From contig JAEYLC010000008.1 in assembly GCA_023461435.1 (NCBI GenBank), positions 54,605 to 118,604 of the forward strand: a stretch of 64,000 bases of DNA. The letters run 5' to 3'. The translations under genes were made by a program, and so were the position numbers. Every line of letters begins with the position of its first letter. Positions within the stretch are counted from its first letter, which is position 1. The notes beneath the pieces are model-generated. The model ran no database searches. It saw only the letters and a list, made by a program, of their open reading frames with translations, and was not told the origin of the DNA. Below, piece by piece: positions 34,801 to 43,566 of the stretch. This DNA is from Bacillota bacterium. Lineage in GTDB: Bacteria; Bacillota; Clostridia; Christensenellales; SZUA-584.

Positions 34801-35796
34801 ATGAGAAAAAGGCAACGAAAACCTCAGTGGAAAATCAAACTTATGGTCATTCCAATAGCTTCCATAATAGTCTGTATTGTTCTTGCCTTATTTGCTTTGT
34901 GCTATTTTGTGCTTCAGGATAGCGGAAACTTCAAGCCGAACATTGCTGAAGTTCGAACCCCAGATGTGATAGCTGAGCCAATGCCGCATTCGGACATGCC
35001 TACGCAAGGCATGAGCACGGACAATCCTCAGAATATGATATGGCTCTCCGAACCTGGCGATTTCTCTGCCGCATTCCCCAGTGAGGATACGGGTGCAGGA
35101 GCGCTGTACAGCTACCAAAGTGATTCGCTCCGTATCGCAATCAACAAGGTGCAGGAGAATGAGATCACCTATTACGTGGCGGATATATGGATTAAAAGCA
35201 TCAATGCCTTCCAGACTGCATTTGCTTATGGCCAATACGGGCAGGGTATTGATGAAAAGCCCGTTACAATGGCAGTAAATAGCAACGCCATCCTTGCCGT
35301 AACAGGCGATTATTATGGCGCGCGTGCCGAGGGTATTGTCATCCGCAACAGCAAAATTTATCGGGATACGTTATGGAACGATGTTGCCGTGCTATTTGAT
35401 GATGGCACGATGGAAACTTATACAAAGGATGAATTCAGCATAGATACCACGATAGAACGGCACGCATATCAAGCATGGTCCTATGGTCCGGAGCTTCTTA
35501 AAAACGGGCAGCCGGTTGAAGAATTCACCACAAAAGCCGCCAATCCCCGTTGCGCAATTGGTTATTATGAACCGGGGCATTATTGCTTGGTCGTGGTGGA
35601 CGGCCGACAGCCCGGCTATTCCGTTGGAATGACATTAGTCGAGCTTTCCAAAGTCTTTTATGATTTGGGCTGTAAGGCAGCTTATAACCTGGACGGCGGA
35701 CAAACGGCAATGATGATATTCGAGGGGAAGCCGGTCAATCAGGCTTACCATGGGGGTCGTCAGTGCAGTGATATTATTTACTTCGCTGAAAAATAA
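34801..35796 (+). CDS. Phosphodiester glycosidase-family secreted protein (copy 1)
   Basis: 331 residues. An N-terminal membrane segment (about 13-38) is followed by a linker and a C-terminal phosphodiester glycosidase (NAGPA/DUF2233) domain: YYVADIWIKSINAFQTAF, NAILAVTGDYYGAR, GYYEPGHYCLVVVDGRQPGY and YDLGCKAAYNLDGGQTAMM. Known members remove a sugar from a sugar phosphodiester (the human uncovering enzyme) or act on bacterial exopolysaccharides. GGAGGT ribosome binding site. Divergent from the two-component genes. Two paralogues lie at 37.9-40.3 kb. Confidence 0.88.
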   Translation: MRKRQRKPQWKIKLMVIPIASIIVCIVLALFALCYFVLQDSGNFKPNIAEVRTPDVIAEPMPHSDMPTQGMSTDNPQNMIWLSEPGDFSAAFPSEDTGAGALYSYQSDSLRIAINKVQENEITYYVADIWIKSINAFQTAFAYGQYGQGIDEKPVTMAVNSNAILAVTGDYYGARAEGIVIRNSKIYRDTLWNDVAVLFDDGTMETYTKDEFSIDTTIERHAYQAWSYGPELLKNGQPVEEFTTKAANPRCAIGYYEPGHYCLVVVDGRQPGYSVGMTLVELSKVFYDLGCKAAYNLDGGQTAMMIFEGKPVNQAYHGGRQCSDIIYFAEK

Positions 35797-35838
35797 ACCA
35801 ATTTGACTTTATAATTTCTCTCAGATGAAAGGACTTTG

Positions 35839-36471
35839 ATGATGCAGGAATGGATAATTAACTTCATGAATCAGTTTGGATACTTCGGTATTGCGTTGCT
35901 TATTGCAATTGAGAATATATTTCCCCCAATACCGTCCGAGTTGATCTTGACCTTCGGCGGCTTTATGACCACGTATACCCAGATGAATATCTGGATGGTT
36001 GTATTATTTGCAACCATAGGTTCGGTGGCCGGAGCAATTATACTTTATGGGGTAGGACGGTTGCTGTCGACAGACAAAGCGGAAAGAATTATATGGAAAT
36101 TAGGACGCATCTTGCACTTGAAAAAAGAAAATATAAAGCGGGCGGAAGGCTGGTTTGCCCGGCGTGGTACGTCAACGGTTTTTTTCTGCCGTTTCATTCC
36201 TGTTGTCAGAAGCCTTATTTCTATTCCCGCAGGAATGGCGCAAATGCACCTAGGCCCCTTTTTGCTATTCACGACTCTTGGCACTGCAATTTGGAATATG
36301 GTCTTAGTATACCTTGGGTCTGTTGCCGGAGCCGAATGGGAACATATCACGCAATACATGGATATTTATACATACGCAGCACTCGCTGTTATAGCAGTTG
36401 TCGGAATTGGGCTTGTGATTTGGATCAAGAAAAAGAGAAAAAACCGGCGTGAAGATTCAAAAATGGAATAA
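35839..36471 (+). CDS. DedA-family membrane protein
   Basis: 210 residues, about five membrane segments, with the DedA/SNARE-associated signature (FPPIPSELILTFGGF, GAIILYGVGRLL, TVFFCRFIPVVRSLISIPAG). DedA proteins are membrane transporters implicated in recycling undecaprenyl phosphate or other phospholipids, which fits the neighbouring lipid-linked glycan enzymes. Lies 42 bases after the phosphodiester glycosidase gene, probably co-transcribed. Confidence 0.92.
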   Translation: MMQEWIINFMNQFGYFGIALLIAIENIFPPIPSELILTFGGFMTTYTQMNIWMVVLFATIGSVAGAIILYGVGRLLSTDKAERIIWKLGRILHLKKENIKRAEGWFARRGTSTVFFCRFIPVVRSLISIPAGMAQMHLGPFLLFTTLGTAIWNMVLVYLGSVAGAEWEHITQYMDIYTYAALAVIAVVGIGLVIWIKKKRKNRREDSKME

Positions 36472-36486
36472 GGACTGAATAATAGC

Positions 36487-36521
36487 GGCAGATAAATCTA
36501 GCGGGTTGTCTGCCACTGTTT
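36487..36521. terminator. Possible terminator between convergent DedA and MFS genes
   Basis: GGCAGA (36487-36492) and TCTGCC (36509-36514) around a 16-base loop, followed by ACTGTTTT. Weak. Confidence 0.35.
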
Positions 36522-36550
36522 TGAATGAATGAACCTTATCTCAGCCATAA

Positions 36551-37792
36551 TCAGCTCTTCTGTCGCTCGCGTGCTTTTAACGAATGCACCATCCTGAAAT
36601 ACAGCAATATGGCAACCACTTCTGCAGCACATGTAAAAGCAATTATTATTCCCGATTGATTCAGGTCATACAGCCAACCCATCGATGCTGACCCGATCAA
36701 TAAGGCCAGACCGTAAGCCGCGTTGAAAACGCCGTAACTGGTTCCGCGTTTATGAAAAGGCGTAATATCCGCAATGGCCGAACGCATAATGGTTTCATGG
36801 GTCCCCAAGACAATCCCGAAAATAATCATACCGATGACAATCAGCGTTATTGAACTGCTTATTGTCATAAACGGCAGCAACAGTGTAATAAAAGGAATAG
36901 CCGCCAGAACGGCGAGACCGCCTGCTTTCATTTCTTTTTTCCTTTTCATACGATCATATGCCTTGCCGACAAGCAGTGCAGCCACGGCGTCAACCGCCAT
37001 AGCCCCCGAATACAGCAGCGTGATATTTCCATCCGTCATCAGATTATTTGCCTTCAAATGATAGCCTATGACACTAAAATTGACGAACCCCAAGGTGCAA
37101 AAAAAGGTGAAGACAGTATATATCCAGAAGATTGGTTCGAGCCGGTCCGAACAGGACTCCTTCTTCTTTATGTCGGTGATCAAATTATTTTTTTTGATGC
37201 TGCGGTAGGCATGGACCACAAAGAGCATCAAAAAGACAAACGGTATGAAAAGCAGTTTGTAGCTAAACTGATATTCCGCAATTCCGTTTTTACCTGTCAG
37301 GAAGAAAACCAATGTAAAAATCAGAGGCCCGGAAAGGGCTCCGATCTGATCCAAAGCTTCCTGAAGGCCAAAGGCAAACCCGATGCCAACCTGGTTCTCG
37401 GCAATCGCGGACAATACCGTATCCTTTGCGGGATTGCGAAGGGATTTCCCGATTCTCTCCATCAGAATGAGAGTGACGAGAATATTCCAGTTCATCGTAA
37501 AGCCCATAAACGGCACAACGATCAACATACCGTATCCAATAAAAATGAAAATCCAGTGTTTGCCGCTCTTGTCTGACAGGACGCCGGCCAGCAGCCTTAA
37601 AAAGTAACCAAGAAACTCTCCGATGCCAAATACGAGACCCACTTGGGCTGCGGTGATACTCAGCAAGTTGAAATACTGGCTGTTAGCACCACGAGCACTT
37701 TCATAAACCATGTCTCCGAGCAGGCTGATAACCCCGAATAAAATAACGACTTTTACGGCAGATGTAAGTCTCCGTCCATTTTTGATTTTCAT
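36551..37792 (-). CDS. Major facilitator superfamily transporter
   Basis: 413 residues with about 12 membrane helices. Near the N-terminus GDMVYESARGANSQYFNLL, then VGLVFGIGEFLGYFLRLLAGVLSDKSGKHW, the MFS loop 2-3 pattern; later GTHETIMRSAIADITPFHKRG, KRGTSYGVFNAAYGLALLIG. It resembles the multidrug-type permeases of uncharacterised function common in Bacillota. Substrate unknown. Monocistronic on the minus strand. Confidence 0.9.
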   Translation of the reverse strand: MKIKNGRRLTSAVKVVILFGVISLLGDMVYESARGANSQYFNLLSITAAQVGLVFGIGEFLGYFLRLLAGVLSDKSGKHWIFIFIGYGMLIVVPFMGFTMNWNILVTLILMERIGKSLRNPAKDTVLSAIAENQVGIGFAFGLQEALDQIGALSGPLIFTLVFFLTGKNGIAEYQFSYKLLFIPFVFLMLFVVHAYRSIKKNNLITDIKKKESCSDRLEPIFWIYTVFTFFCTLGFVNFSVIGYHLKANNLMTDGNITLLYSGAMAVDAVAALLVGKAYDRMKRKKEMKAGGLAVLAAIPFITLLLPFMTISSSITLIVIGMIIFGIVLGTHETIMRSAIADITPFHKRGTSYGVFNAAYGLALLIGSASMGWLYDLNQSGIIIAFTCAAEVVAILLYFRMVHSLKARERQKS

Positions 37793-37909
37793 TTACAGCG
37801 CTCCCTCTCAATCTCAATAAGGGATACATTATTCAAATATTATAATAAACACATTGCCGCATATTTGTTTTGATTACTAAATAATAAATGAACTCTTTGC
37901 AGTATGCAA

Positions 37910-38968
37910 TCATTTATCAGCAATATACAGTATGTCGCTGACAGCCCGTCCGCCATGGTACGGCTGGTTCATAAATTCACCCATGAAGGCCATCTCTGGA
38001 GTTTGCCCGCCGTCGAGATTGAAAGCTACCTTGCATCCAAGATCATAAAAGAGCTGTGACAGGTCTGCAAAGGTCATTCCTTTGGAGTAGTCTCCCTGCC
38101 TTCCATCCACCACAATGAAACAATAATGTCCGGGCTCAAAGTATCCCACTGCTGTTCTCGGGTTCAGCTTACCCAATGAAGAATTGAACTCAGTCATCGG
38201 CTGTCCGCCATCAAGGAGCATAGGCCCAAACGTCCAGATCTGGTAAGCGCCCTTGCTCTGCACTGCTTCCATGTCAAATTGATCCTTCGTATAAGACTCC
38301 ATCGTCCCATCATTATACATCACCAAAGCGTCGCGATAGTTTTGATCCCGGTATAAAACCCCGTTGCGCAGCACCGGGCCCTTATTATAAGAGCAATAAT
38401 CCCCGTTTATCGCAATGATCGCGTTGTTATTCTTTGCGATTTCAGGGGTGGTTTCAGAGCCGCTGTCAAACTCATCATTCGCAAACGCCGTCTTAAAATA
38501 CTTTAGGTCCGTCATATAAATATCCGCCAGATAATATGTTGCGCCGTTTTCGTACACCTTGTTCACTGCTACGTTGATGTTGGCGCTTTTGTATGTGTTG
38601 TCAGTCTTAATAACCTCGCCGTCTGTAAATTTGCCGGAAAATTTCGAGCCCCATGCGGTGGGGTCTTCTGTGGGCTGTGGTGTCACAACAGGTGTTGGGC
38701 TTGGCGCCGCTGTTGACGGTGAAGCCATGGCTGTGGGTGCTGCCCCAATAGTGGCTGTAGGCAAAGCGGCTGTCTGGCTACCAGCATCTTCTTGGAATAC
38801 TGTCATAAATACAAACACAACAACTGCCAGCAAGGCAATGGCGGCGGTTACAACACCCCATGCAATCCATCTCTGCCTTCTGGCTCCGTTTGCTTTCATG
38901 CCCAGCGTACTTAAGCCCGGCCCGCCTTTCTTTATTGAGTCGCGGGTATAAGCGTTTCGTCTGTCCAT
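37910..38968 (-). CDS. Phosphodiester glycosidase-family secreted protein (copy 2)
   Basis: 352 residues. Membrane segment at about 34-56, an Ala/Pro/Thr-rich linker (about 62-105), then the NAGPA/DUF2233 domain with YYLADIYMTDLKYFKTAF, AIIAINGDYCSYN, GYFEPGHYCFIVVDGRQGDY and FYDLGCKVAFNLDGGQTPEM. Very close in sequence to copy 3 and clearly related to copy 1. Same strand as the small membrane protein and copy 3, with short gaps, so the three probably form one operon. Probably acts on a surface glycan phosphodiester outside the membrane. Confidence 0.87.
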   Translation of the reverse strand: MDRRNAYTRDSIKKGGPGLSTLGMKANGARRQRWIAWGVVTAAIALLAVVVFVFMTVFQEDAGSQTAALPTATIGAAPTAMASPSTAAPSPTPVVTPQPTEDPTAWGSKFSGKFTDGEVIKTDNTYKSANINVAVNKVYENGATYYLADIYMTDLKYFKTAFANDEFDSGSETTPEIAKNNNAIIAINGDYCSYNKGPVLRNGVLYRDQNYRDALVMYNDGTMESYTKDQFDMEAVQSKGAYQIWTFGPMLLDGGQPMTEFNSSLGKLNPRTAVGYFEPGHYCFIVVDGRQGDYSKGMTFADLSQLFYDLGCKVAFNLDGGQTPEMAFMGEFMNQPYHGGRAVSDILYIADK

Positions 38969-38980
38969 ATCCGATATGCC

Positions 38981-39166
38981 TCAATCCCTTTTGTTATGTG
39001 CAATAATGACCGACGAAAAAACAATGGTCGCGATACCATAAATCAGCAACACCACATGGAAAAAGGGTTTACCGAAAAATGTCGGGTTAAATTGGTCCAG
39101 CACCAGGAAGGTCAGTGTGACCAGCGAAAGAATGATGCATATATGCGGAAGAAGTTTTTTTATCAT
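38981..39166 (-). CDS. Small two-helix membrane protein
   Basis: 61 residues with two hydrophobic segments (ICIILSLVTLTFLVLDQF and VVLLIYGIATIVFSSVIIA) and a charged end (HNKRD). AAAGGAG stands 6 bases before the ATG. It sits between two phosphodiester glycosidase genes with gaps of about 11 bases, so it is very likely a real co-transcribed gene. Family not recognised; it might be a membrane partner of the flanking proteins. Confidence 0.75.
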   Translation of the reverse strand: MIKKLLPHICIILSLVTLTFLVLDQFNPTFFGKPFFHVVLLIYGIATIVFSSVIIAHNKRD

Positions 39167-39177
39167 TGCGCTCTCCT

Positions 39178-40335
39178 TTATTTATCAGCAATATACAGTA
39201 TGTCGGTCGTGCTTCTCCCACCGTTATACGGCTGGCTGACCACATTACCCATAAAAACTATCTCTGATGACTGTCCTCCATCCAGATTGAATGCGGCTTT
39301 GCAACCAAGGTCATAGAAAAGCTGCGACATATCCGTGAATGTCATGCCATCCGAATATCCCGGCTGCCTTCCGTCCACCACCAGAAAGCAGTAATGACCG
39401 GGTTCATAATACCCGACCGCCGTTCTTGGGTTCGCCTTGCCCAAGGTACTGTTAAATTCCGTCATGGGCTGCCCGTCCTTGAGCAGCATCGGACCGAACG
39501 TCCATACCTGCCATGCGCCATCGGCTTTAACGGCATCCATGTTGAGCTGATCGGCCGAGTAGGTCTGCATGCTGCCATCGTAATTCATCACCAGCGCGTC
39601 CGCATAAGTCTCGTCACGGTAAAGCTTCCCATTGCGCACCACAGGCCCGCTGTTATCCACGCAATGGTCTCCGTTGATAGCAAGTATCGCATCATTTTCC
39701 TTGGAAACGACATCCGTGAATTCACGGGCGCCCATCACATCCGGTTGTTTTGCAAACGCGGTCTTAAAATATTGAATATCGGCGACATAGATATCCGCCA
39801 GATAATATGTCACGCTATCTTTTTGCACCTTATTAATGCTCACATTTATATTGGCACTCTTATATGAGCTATCAGTCTTTTGCACATCGCCGCTGGTAAA
39901 CTTGTCCGCAAATTTGACACGCAGTGTTTCTGCGCCGGTAGCTACGGCAGGCTGCTCGGGTTCCTGAGGCGTTGGTGAGGAACTGCTTGCTGCATCATTT
40001 ACAGTTGCGACAGGCGTTTCAACGCTTGCGTGTCTGGACGGAGTCGGCAACATGTCCCCGGTTAATTCGGGCTGCACAACATAATTGGTTATATAAAACA
40101 CGAGCATAATCAGGGCCGCAATTAGTATGTCAAGTACAATAAGCCAGCCGATTCTGCTGTGATTCCTTTTTGACGGGTGTTTGGGTCTCCCCATAGATCG
40201 GCTGCCGCCTTCTTTTGTATTTCTTTGATAGCCCTGAGCCCGTCTGGGATAAGATTTCGAGTGCACACTCCCTATACTGTTACCGCCCCTGTCATTAAAA
40301 TGATCCGCCACATGTCGATGATTTTCCATAGTCAC
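39178..40335 (-). CDS. Phosphodiester glycosidase-family secreted protein (copy 3)
   Basis: Up to 385 residues; the start is uncertain. The frame opens at a GTG (40335) followed two codons later by ATG, and another ATG at 40194 (GAAGGCGG about 11 bases before it) begins MGRPKHPSKRNHSRIGW, directly before the membrane segment. After a linker comes the NAGPA/DUF2233 domain with YYLADIYVADIQYFKTAF, AILAINGDHCVDN, GYYEPGHYCFLVVDGRQPGY and YDLGCKAAFNLDGGQSSEI. First of the three-gene minus-strand operon. Same role considerations as the other copies. Confidence 0.85.
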   Translation of the reverse strand: MTMENHRHVADHFNDRGGNSIGSVHSKSYPRRAQGYQRNTKEGGSRSMGRPKHPSKRNHSRIGWLIVLDILIAALIMLVFYITNYVVQPELTGDMLPTPSRHASVETPVATVNDAASSSSPTPQEPEQPAVATGAETLRVKFADKFTSGDVQKTDSSYKSANINVSINKVQKDSVTYYLADIYVADIQYFKTAFAKQPDVMGAREFTDVVSKENDAILAINGDHCVDNSGPVVRNGKLYRDETYADALVMNYDGSMQTYSADQLNMDAVKADGAWQVWTFGPMLLKDGQPMTEFNSTLGKANPRTAVGYYEPGHYCFLVVDGRQPGYSDGMTFTDMSQLFYDLGCKAAFNLDGGQSSEIVFMGNVVSQPYNGGRSTTDILYIADK

Positions 40336-40712
40336 TTTATCCGTTTCTTAGTTATACCTCACCACACCCGGCCATTGTCAGCCCCACTGAGATCGCTAAC
40401 AATCCCTCATATTGTGTCAGTATCAGACTCGGAGATTAAATGAATAAAAGATACAGATTAGAATTCGATTAGAAGTTGAATTACTTCTGTTTTTTCACAA
40501 TTCTCATACAGATATGTCTTTTCGGATGAATAGTTCTCTCTCTGTACGCTATTAAAAAAGAGCCGACTCTCCGCTTCCTCCACCTTGCTGTATTAAATCC
40601 TCTGTCAAGTCTTTACTCTCACTAGGAATATCTATATTGGCATAATAGAAGAACAAACGCCCGATAATAGTATCAGGCGCTTGCCAATTTCTATAAAATT
40701 CATTTCTACAGC
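40336..40712. other. Spacer holding the terminator of the leucine-rich-repeat protein gene
   Basis: No gene supported. It contains a strong minus-strand terminator (40658-40679) and a weaker AGAG/CTCT hairpin with T run near 40555; otherwise nothing recognisable. Confidence 0.5.
40648..40679 (-). terminator. Terminator of the leucine-rich-repeat protein gene
   Basis: On the minus strand CGCCTGATA (40679-40671), loop CTAT, TATCGGGCG (40666-40658), a 9-base stem with one wobble, then TTTGTTCTTC. Confidence 0.7.
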
Positions 40713-43406
40713 TTACGGCACTGTCACCATACACGAGGTGCTGATGCCGTTGTTCGTCGTTGCGGTGATCGTCACAGTGCCCTGCGATAGCCCCTTTACT
40801 TTGCCCTTCGTATCGACCGTTGCAACCGCCGGATTACTGCTTGTCCAAGCGACGGTTTTATAGTCTGTGGTTTTCGGCAGTACCGTTGCTTTCAGCGAAA
40901 CGGTTTTCCCAATTTTCACAGTCAGCGCCGCTCTGCTCATTTTTATACCTGTCGGGTAAATTGGTGTCACTGTCACCTCACAGCTCGCTGAAACACCGCT
41001 GCCATCTGTCGCCGCGCATGTAATCACCGCCGTGCCGCCCGCTTTCCCTGTGACAACACCCGCGCCGGAAACCGTTGCGACCTTTTTATTGCTGGTTGTC
41101 CATTTGAGCTTTTTGCTGCTTGCGGTAGCCGGAGCGATTGAAGGCGTCAGCTTCACCTTACTCTTGCGCGCTATTGTGACGCTGCCCATGTTCAGCGAAA
41201 CCGACGCGACAGGCTGCTTGACGGTCACCGTCTTTTTGACGGTAGTGGTTTTGGTTTTGATTCTGCCTTTTTTATCTACCGTCTGCGAAACGACCTTTGT
41301 GGTGATCGTCGCTTTGCCGCCCGCGAGGAACGTCACATTGCCATTAGCGTCCACTGAAGCAACAGACGGGTGAGATGAGGAATAGATGACGCCCGTTGTT
41401 GTATAGCCCTTTGGCGCTGCAGGAGGAATGATGGTCAGCGCAAGCCCCGCCAGCGGTTTTGAAGGCAGCTTCTTCGCAAGCACATTTCCCATGTATGAGG
41501 GTTGTCCGACGGTGACGCCGCAAGTTGCGATATTGTCATTGTTCCCCGCATCGCGGACAGCCGCCGTATAGGTACCTGCGGCTACATTGCCGAAGATCCC
41601 CGAGCTCTGCCAGTTTCCGTTTATTGAATACTCATATGTACCGCTGTTTCCACCCGATGCCGAAACGGTAATGCTGCCATTGGCGGTGCCATATAAAGTC
41701 ACATCTGTTTGGGTACAGCTGATACTCACAGGGAGGATATCAGGCGCCATTAAGGCATCTTTTTCAAACACAGCCACAAGCGTTCTGTCTCCCGTTACGG
41801 TAAAGCTGTAATCTGCGCTTGTAGACACTTCGCTTCCGTTCTCCGTCCATCGAACGAAATGATATCCGGCATTGGGTGCCGCATGAAGTGTCGCCGTGTC
41901 ATCGGGCTTATAAGCACCACCGCCCGATACGCTGCCATATATCGCGTTGTTTGCCGAAGCCGATACATTATACAAGCTGGATACCGCAGCCTCATAGACT
42001 GCATGTCTGCCATCCAGTATATACTGCACTGTGTTCGTTCCTGCTTTCAACGCGGTAAATGTGTTGCCGTCACGCGTAAAACAATCGTTGTTAAAATCCC
42101 ATGTACCGCCCGAGACTGTCGGCGTGAGTGTCAGCTTGTCACCGACATATATTTTGCCGCTTGCCACAGAGGATTGAAGCGCAAGGAAGTTTGCCGTCAA
42201 TTGGTAAGCCCCGCCGTGTGCCAGGCTATAATTTGTGGCCGTGGAGGCCTCCGATTTATCCGCATTCGTCCAATTGAGCAACGCGGCTCCGGTTATGGGT
42301 TTTGCTGTAACGGTGATCGTATCGTTATTTACATTGCCATCCACATCCGCGTCTAGGTAAAGTTCAAGATATCCACCGTATCCCGCGTTCAGTTGTATTT
42401 TTGCGTCGGAAAAGTTTGCTTTGATATCGGTCAGTGGATTGCTTGCGCATGTAAAATACCAAATTTCGGGATTATTCGTCACATCTATAGCGGAGAGCCG
42501 GTTATTATCGAGGGTGATATTGTTCAGTTTTGTGTTTTTGCGGATATCCAGGGCACTCAATTGATTGTTGCTGCAATCAAAATCCCACAACTCGGTGCAA
42601 TTGTTTATATCCAGCGCGGCCAGTTGATTGCCTGCACAGTACAGCGTTTCCAATTTGATATTCTTTGTTATATCCAGTGATGTCAGCTGATTGACGCTGC
42701 AATCCAGGTAAGTCAGCTCTGTATTTTTTGTTACATCCAGTGATGTCAGCTGATTGGTGTTGCATATCAGGTAAGCCAGCTCTGTATTTTTTGTTACATC
42801 CAGTGATGCCAGCTGATTGGTGTTGCAATCAAGGTAAATCAGATTTGTATTCCTTGTTATATCCAGTGTTCCAAGCTTGTTACTATAAGTTTGTAAAGCC
42901 CTCAGGCTGGTGAGGCTGCCAAGGTCCAGCGTGCTTAAACCATTCTTCTCACAATCTAAAGTCTCTAATCCGGAGCACCCGCTTACATTCAGCGCAGTAA
43001 AGCCGTCTCCGTTTTCTGCGCACTCTACCCTACTGCCCGCGGCCATTCCGTTGCTCACGTCTAAAGACGTGAGATTGTTTTGATCTACATAAAGAAGATA
43101 CAAATGGGTGCAGCCGGATAGGTCCAAAGCGCCGCCAATGCCTTTACTGTTCCAATCGATCCGATACGCGTAGTTCTCGCCCCCGTCCAAGGTCCACTTG
43201 ACGCCCCAGGTGTCCGGGTTGTCTTTGCTGTAGTCAATTTCGTTGATACGATCGCCATTCTTGACGCCATTGTACTCCGTCTCAAGAAACGCTTGTATCT
43301 TGTTGTAATCATTGTCGTTATATCCATCTGCCGCGAGTGCTGCTGTGGGAAGCAGCGTCAGTATAAGCGCGGCGCAAAGCACCCATGATAAAACTATTCT
43401 TTTCAT
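40713..43406 (-). CDS. Secreted leucine-rich-repeat protein with InlB-type and Ig-like domains
   Basis: 897 residues. Signal peptide (cleavage after about residue 25, TAALA). Residues about 90-335 are short 21-residue leucine-rich repeats of the pattern LDVTKNTELTYLDCxxNQLTS. An InlB B-repeat-like unit follows at about 480-550 (GSVSGGGAYKPDDTATLHAA, GYHFVRWTENG), then a small sheet domain, and at the C-terminus Ig-like (BIG2) repeats (SVASVDANGNVTFLAGGKAT, KKVATVSGAGVVTGKAGGTA, NPAVATVDTKGKVKGLSQGT). No LPxTG or other anchor is visible, so it is released or held by non-covalent binding. Likely adhesion or ligand binding. GGAGAG ribosome binding site. Downstream of the LuxR-type regulator gene. 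Confidence 0.88.
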   Translation of the reverse strand: MKRIVLSWVLCAALILTLLPTAALAADGYNDNDYNKIQAFLETEYNGVKNGDRINEIDYSKDNPDTWGVKWTLDGGENYAYRIDWNSKGIGGALDLSGCTHLYLLYVDQNNLTSLDVSNGMAAGSRVECAENGDGFTALNVSGCSGLETLDCEKNGLSTLDLGSLTSLRALQTYSNKLGTLDITRNTNLIYLDCNTNQLASLDVTKNTELAYLICNTNQLTSLDVTKNTELTYLDCSVNQLTSLDITKNIKLETLYCAGNQLAALDINNCTELWDFDCSNNQLSALDIRKNTKLNNITLDNNRLSAIDVTNNPEIWYFTCASNPLTDIKANFSDAKIQLNAGYGGYLELYLDADVDGNVNNDTITVTAKPITGAALLNWTNADKSEASTATNYSLAHGGAYQLTANFLALQSSVASGKIYVGDKLTLTPTVSGGTWDFNNDCFTRDGNTFTALKAGTNTVQYILDGRHAVYEAAVSSLYNVSASANNAIYGSVSGGGAYKPDDTATLHAAPNAGYHFVRWTENGSEVSTSADYSFTVTGDRTLVAVFEKDALMAPDILPVSISCTQTDVTLYGTANGSITVSASGGNSGTYEYSINGNWQSSGIFGNVAAGTYTAAVRDAGNNDNIATCGVTVGQPSYMGNVLAKKLPSKPLAGLALTIIPPAAPKGYTTTGVIYSSSHPSVASVDANGNVTFLAGGKATITTKVVSQTVDKKGRIKTKTTTVKKTVTVKQPVASVSLNMGSVTIARKSKVKLTPSIAPATASSKKLKWTTSNKKVATVSGAGVVTGKAGGTAVITCAATDGSGVSASCEVTVTPIYPTGIKMSRAALTVKIGKTVSLKATVLPKTTDYKTVAWTSSNPAVATVDTKGKVKGLSQGTVTITATTNNGISTSCMVTVP
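42460..42880. repeat. Tandem 63-base repeats encoding leucine-rich repeats
   Basis: Successive 63-base units (21 codons). The clearest pair begins at 42721 and 42784, where about 45 bases match with one or two changes, indicating recent unit duplication inside the gene. Neighbouring units are progressively more diverged. Confidence 0.8.
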
Positions 43407-43507
43407 TTGTTCTCTCCTTCAACTATGTATATATATCTTTTATGATATATGGTTTTATTTTTTTCGGTATTGGCCGAGGTACAGGCAAAAGGACAAATTA
43501 TTTAAAA

Positions 43508-43539
43508 ATAACAAAACCCCTGCCCGAAAATGGCAGAAG
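43508..43539 (-). terminator. Terminator of the MalT-like regulator gene
   Basis: On the minus strand CTGCC, a 7-base loop, GGCAG, then GGGTTTTGTT; about 30 bases after the stop at 43567. Confidence 0.6.
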
Positions 43540-43566
43540 CGAGTATTGCCGTTGATATTCAGTATA

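Noticed and set aside
40552..40734. 60-codon minus-strand frame after the leucine-rich-repeat protein gene
   Set aside because: It overlaps the end of that gene and runs through its terminator hairpin; no ribosome binding site and no recognisable sequence.
42460..42880. Regular repeats that might suggest a CRISPR array
   Set aside because: Period is 63 bases without unrelated spacers, and every unit encodes a leucine-rich repeat in frame.
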